Shown here in pieces: positions 58,810-64,000 of a stretch of DNA of 64,000 nucleotides (the stretch's first letter is position 1; each line of letters opens with the position of its first letter). The DNA is from Gibbula magus. Its lineage: Eukaryota; Mollusca; Gastropoda; Trochida; Trochidae. The position numbers and the translations under genes are program-made. The stretch spans positions 72,344,622 to 72,408,621 of the forward strand of contig OW388294.1 of NCBI GenBank assembly GCA_936450465.1, read 5' to 3'. The notes under the pieces were generated by a model. That model ran no database searches. It was given only the letters and a program-made list of their open reading frames with translations, and was not told the origin of the DNA.

Positions 58810-60756
58810 CCAGTGACCAGAACCATGTTCGGAAAGATTTGAGGAAATACACAACGACCTGAATACTCTACTGATGGACGTCATGTAATTCACCCTAGGG
58901 GTTGAGCTTGATTGAACATATTCAAGAAAGTATCGTATTAATTAGGACCCCTTTGCTGTTTTTCAAGACAGCACAAATGTTTTTTTTTGAGAAGACGAAA
59001 GTCAAGACGGACTTTTCACTTTGTACGTTTATGCCATTTTTATGTAAATAAAACAGTGAAGCTATCATATGAGTTTTATGGATTTCCAACATCATTAAAT
59101 CTTTCTTATTTCGCAATTACCACTTGCTTGATAACACTATTAGAATTGCCTTCCATAAAAGTGAAAACGTTGCAAATCCATAATTTTCTTCTTCATTCTG
59201 TGTACTAGAATACCCATCAGATACAATAACAAACGTGTGATGTTAATATAAACATAGTGTTGGTTAATCAGCATATGTTATGTATGAATCTATAATATCG
59301 ATCTTGGTAAATTGTGATTGTGGTAAAATAAAGAAAATAGATGTCAAAGCAAATACACTTATTGAAGCAGTCCATTCCATAACCTCATCTGTTATTTCAT
59401 CTAAAATGTAAGCCAAAATAAGGACAAATGTATCTGTACTAAACCGTTGATTCATGATCTTTAAGTATTCGAATGATTATACTGAGCTTGTTGTTCATCA
59501 TTCAAGTTGTAAATGCATAATGTTATTTATAATTAAACTTGGTTATTTGCAAATATTACAACTTCCACTGTCATTGTTCTTTCAACAAACCATAATGATT
59601 ACTTATAAGTGATAACTAATGCGAAAATATATTGTTTTTCCAATAAAGATATCATACATGTAACTGTATTCTTTTCTTATATGCCCCATAAACATTGACA
59701 TCATAACTTTACGAGAAGCTACTAACTATACGTAGTGCGTGTCTCATTTTTAACTTCTTCTCTCAATCAGGTTCCTGAAGGATTAGCTAAAGTAGACGAA
59801 TATATATGATCAATAATATTCCTGTGGGCACTGAAGTGATGTGAGTGTATTACGGGTACCAAATTGACTCTTATTCGATTTTTACAACATAAGCCAAATA
59901 TCTTAATTCCACTATTTCAAAATGAAATCGTAAGTAAGTACTCTCGAATAAACGATGTTACAACCTCAATATTTGCACGAGCAATCGTTATCCTTACAAC
60001 CAAAATACATGAGAACTTAACGATTAGTTTATTGAAGTTACTACGTTCTATCGACTATACTCCTTTGAGATTCCTTTATGACAAGGGGTGGGATAAATGC
60101 AGACACGACGCGAGCGTACGTAAATAAACCATTCTGAAATATACAAGAGAGTTATTGAATATATTGACGAGTGAGACACTGAATGACACTGTACAAGGTG
60201 AACAATGGACTGAACGTTTCCTAGGGTATGTTATGGTATGATGTGAAGTTAAACACAACTGTCAGCTCTGTCTTGGATTAAGCTGGTAAGTAACTGGACA
60301 CCCATTTCTATTTAAAACTGCTAGATAACGCTAGTTGGGTTATAGAAAATATTTCTGTTTGATATTGTAACTGGTAGCTTCGTACAATCTGACATCTCGT
60401 TGTTTAAGTGAAGCATAATTCGCATGATATGATATCAATGTGTTTTGAAACAGTTTGTATGATTTAACATATATTTTTGATACATACTATCAAGACAAAT
60501 TGTTCAAATCATCACATTTCTAATAATGTTTGATATGCTGGTTTCATTATTGATTAAAATGTCATGTACTATGAGAATACTCAATTCCCTGATTTGACCT
60601 AACTAAAGTTCAATTGCTTGAAATCGTTACCTCTGTTAAATACGAATAGTACATTTTACGCACTTTCTAGTAAACGACATGGGCATATGTATGATTATGA
60701 ACTGAAAAAGCGTTACTTCTTCCTATTTGAACAGAAGTTGCCTGTTATACCAGACA
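58810..60756. other. 3' flank of carbonyl reductase and intergenic DNA
   Basis: Contains an AATAAA near 59046 that could end the carbonyl reductase transcript. The 87-codon frame at 59864-60127 has no recognised motif. Otherwise nothing seen. Confidence 0.4.
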
Positions 60757-61083
60757 ATGGACGCTTCCAAATCGACTGAAAGTATTCAACGTGATATTGA
60801 AAACCACAGCCCAATGGGACTCTACAGCGAAGCAGCAAGTAGTCAGGGTGACAATACAGATACATCAATGGGAATAGACAGTTCGATACTGAAATCCCCC
60901 AATTGCGGAGGTGGATCACAACCACCTAACCATGGGTGGATACTTCCTCATGATTCGGTGCACAACACCTACGTTCCACCACCCTTTGATTACCATTCTC
61001 CAACTGATGAGCAAAGACATTCTGCTTCTTTTGGGGATTTCAATGGGAAAACAGTTCCACTGGTCGAGAAGATGAAACACTAG
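60757..61083 (+). CDS. possible small gene, 108 residues, unknown function
   Basis: ATG at 60757 (MDASKSTESIQRDIENHS), stop at 61083. A plausible 3' splice site (TTTGAACAG) ends 22 bases before the ATG, and an AATAAA is at about 61826, consistent with a last exon carrying a long 3' UTR. The protein is polar and apparently disordered: Ser/Asp-rich (SSQGDNTDTSMG), a GGGSQPPNHGW stretch and a Pro-rich VPPPFDYHSP. No signal peptide or membrane segment. I do not recognise it. It could be the first coding exon of a longer protein or a chance frame. Confidence 0.4.
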   Translation: MDASKSTESIQRDIENHSPMGLYSEAASSQGDNTDTSMGIDSSILKSPNCGGGSQPPNHGWILPHDSVHNTYVPPPFDYHSPTDEQRHSASFGDFNGKTVPLVEKMKH

Positions 61084-64000
61084 TTCAGAGTGATTCTTTG
61101 AGTTCAGGTTGACACCGTTTCACACCATCAGAAAATTAATTGTAGAGATGCCAATTGGCTCTGACAAGCACTATACAACTAACATGGAAGACAATTGTCT
61201 TTAATAGGAGTACTTCTTTCTCTGACTGTGTATGCCAACTTGACAACACACATGTGCTAAAATGATGCTGATCTTAAAACTGATAACAATACACACACAT
61301 GGTTGTAGACATGACTGAATGACACATCAATATTTTTAATAGGATTTGCTCAAATGTGTAATGCATGTAACCATGTCAGTATTACTTCTGTCATTCACCT
61401 GAAGTTTGTGTCACCTTTCACAAGAGAACTTCCGGTGTGCCCAATACTGAGATCAGGTATGAAGAGAGTTCTCTCATAATGGATGTATACTGTCCTGCCA
61501 TGCTGAGACTGCCGTGTCAGGATATTGTATGGTTGACATTAAAAAGCACTTAATAACTACGACAAATCACTCATTTATATATGATGCGTGATGCTTTCCC
61601 ATTGTATAACATCCTTGTTGAACTTTTTCAAAGTATAAAACACTGACACTTCAGTATTGTGTACATATGCTGTGCAAGACGTGCATGCACTAGTGCAGGA
61701 ATATGCAACACGTTCCTGTACACGTTAGAAAGTGGTTCAGTCATGTTATTCTTTTGAAGTTTGCACTTGCAATTTTGACGTTTATTGCAAAGTTATTTTC
61801 AGCCTTTGTTACTAAGATTTGAATAAAATGTCATCTCTAATGAAGGACACATGTTTTTTTAAAAACATATGTCATATCTATTAAACTACATCTTCTAGTT
61901 ACAAAAGAAGGCGGGCGAGGGCAGTTACCTGGATCATAATCCCGCTACACGCTTGGAAACTTTCGGAAACTTCTGTTGTTCAGTACATTGAATGACAGTG
62001 CTGCATCACCACCCGGAGATCGCGTGTTCTAACTGACGTTCTCATATTAAAGGAAAGGTTCAATAGGAGAATCCGCCATGTTGGTACATAAGGGGAAATG
62101 AGAAGTGGGTAGCATATAGAAAATCGCAAAGACACGTTTATATGCAAGAATTATGTACAATGTACTGCGTACGTGTCATGTCCATTTAAAACAATTCTCA
62201 ATTCAAATCCCGCCAGATTAATGTTACCTTTCAGTTTAACTCTAATGCCCATTTTTCATTACGACCTGAATTATCTCGAACACCACGAATAGGAGATTGT
62301 GTCAATTCGTGAATGTTCGGGAATATTCGGCAAATGTTACGAAAAGCAATTACACTTGTACGAAACATTTACGAAAACTGTTGGGTATTCATGCTGGAAA
62401 CCTACGAAACATGTACGAATTATCTGCGAATTATAAGAAATAAAAAGACTCAATTACGAATAGACTACTGAATTCCACAACTAAGATACGATATCAGAAC
62501 AATGTACATGACAATTCGGTGACTGCAATTCGCGACATTCATAGATGATTCGTAGATGATTCGTAGATGATTCGTAGATGATTCGTGAGTAATCCGGGTT
62601 GAGAACACCAATGATTAACCGCGAATTTCCGAGAACTGTTGACGATTTAGTTACGAATAGTTAATCTTCTAATATATACTCATTGTAAAAATGATTGACA
62701 CCCCAAAACAGAAAAGGGATTGCAGCAAATAAAATGCACTGGACAATTAATATTATTGGATATTATGGTATTTTCGAAAAATTAAATGACACAAACACAT
62801 ACTCGCCATGTCTGTATTGTGTGCGAATAAGACTCAATGAAAGATTTGGTGTATATTTGGGTTAAATAAACATTTGTTTTCAAATGCAACCTTTTCATTA
62901 TTTATTATAACCAAAATGAGAACTGTCAAACACTGTACGTAACACTGAACCAATGCCAAGATCTCAAGACACAAAGAATGAACTCTTTTGAATAAATTTC
63001 ATTTTTTTATATTCCTCTTTCTTTGGTAGTTTAAAGTACAAGTGGAGAAAAAGCAAATGCTCAAGGACACTATTCACAAAACTACATCCAGTAGTAACAT
63101 GTGTTACTAAAAAAAAGGAATCGAAACTGACACGAAACGTTGTTTATATAACATTTCATTCCTATAACTATTAGGGGGTGTCAAGCATGATTACCATGAG
63201 TATATGTTATTATATAAGTAATCAATTAAAATCGTTTCGAAATAATCTTTTGTGTTGTGTTTACTTGAAAGTATCATTTCTATGAATAAACGAAACATTA
63301 GTATGTAGGTTATATTTTCTTTAAAGAAACGTAAACACGTTGAGATTTTTAAAAATTTTGAATTTGTTTTACATCTAATTGAGTAAAACCATACATTCTG
63401 TATTGACATGTACCACTATATAAAGATCATATCATATAAATATTGTCATCCACGAAAGTATTGGAGATCAATTTAACTATCACATTTCACTTTGTCACGT
63501 CTTAGCTAATATCTTATCTGTAGTTCAGCGTTTGTATCGAATTACATCTTCACAGTACTGTTGTATTGGAACAATCAGACCTCCTTATCACACGTTTACA
63601 TATAGAACATCGATTGTATCATCTTTTGTTATGATAGCGCCTCTTGTATTTTAGATGTATTGTACAAAACATCATGGATTATGTTTACAATCTAGCTGGC
63701 AATCTTCGCCAGGAGGTCGCCTGAATAGCTCATAGAGAGTCTATGTATATCTATATTTGGTTAGCACTAGTGGTAGTATTTGTACTCTAAACAAAACATG
63801 TAGGACGAATTGTGTGTGGGCTAATCGATCAAGTGTCTTCACCGGAACATCAGTTCGATACGCCAATTTATTTCACACAATTCATTTTATTGATTAAGAG
63901 ATATATGTATGCGAAGAATATATATCATGATAGATTGCATAGATACCATCGACCGTCGAAGCCATTGGTGTTCATATAAGCTGATTGTAACTTGTTTCTT
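61084..64000. other. downstream non-coding stretch
   Basis: No gene recognised. A 12 bp tandem repeat (GATGATTCGTAG, about four copies) lies at about 62543-62586 in a region (62270-62660) rich in CGAA/TTCG words. Confidence 0.4.

Noticed and set aside
62692..63187. Possible ~500 bp MITE with TTGACACCCC ends
   Set aside because: Only about 10 bp match as inverted repeat and no target duplication is evident; could be chance.

Overview
The window looks like AT-rich nuclear DNA of a marine mollusc, probably a bivalve. Evidence for this: two multi-exon host genes with GT-AG introns, no operons, and dense repeats of types I associate with molluscan genomes (a CCCCCGAATC hairpin followed by CGTC repeats, GACCTTGACC minisatellites, TTAA-flanked MITEs, DIRS and Tx1-like elements). 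The species cannot be fixed from sequence alone.

Layout. 1-12.4 kb holds no host gene. It contains short inverted-repeat elements, a tRNA-like segment among hairpins (about 4.9-5.36 kb) and a 2.4 kb transposon with ~290 bp terminal inverted repeats (9402-11786) carrying wreckage of an uncharacterised protein family. 12442-26202 (+) is a complete SLC22-type organic ion transporter gene (9 coding exons, 541 codons); its 8.2 kb fifth intron holds a 4.1 kb TIR element. 28650-29985 (-) is a broken Crypton/DUF3504-type tyrosine recombinase gene.

32513-58809 (+) is a complete carbonyl reductase gene (CBR1-like SDR, 8 exons, 276 codons). Intron 1 contains a ~148 bp tandem array with a 9-bp-TSD MITE inside it, and a ~980 bp near-perfect palindrome made of two head-to-head TTAA elements. 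Intron 3 is 18 kb, almost all of it a nested transposon stack: a PIF/Harbinger-like element (37864-54825) holds a degraded transposase, a DUF4806-like gene and a Myb/SANT-like exon. A DIRS retrotransposon (38963-47983) sits in the DUF4806 intron and is itself split in its gag by a Tx1/L1-like LINE with a 14 bp target duplication. A hAT-like element filled with an 11-unit minisatellite and a foldback element lie further right.

60757-61083 (+) is a possible small gene of unknown function. The two host genes appear intact and functional. The transposon genes are mostly broken; the DIRS reverse transcriptase and tyrosine recombinase frames are still open. No CRISPR, prokaryotic operon or rRNA was seen.
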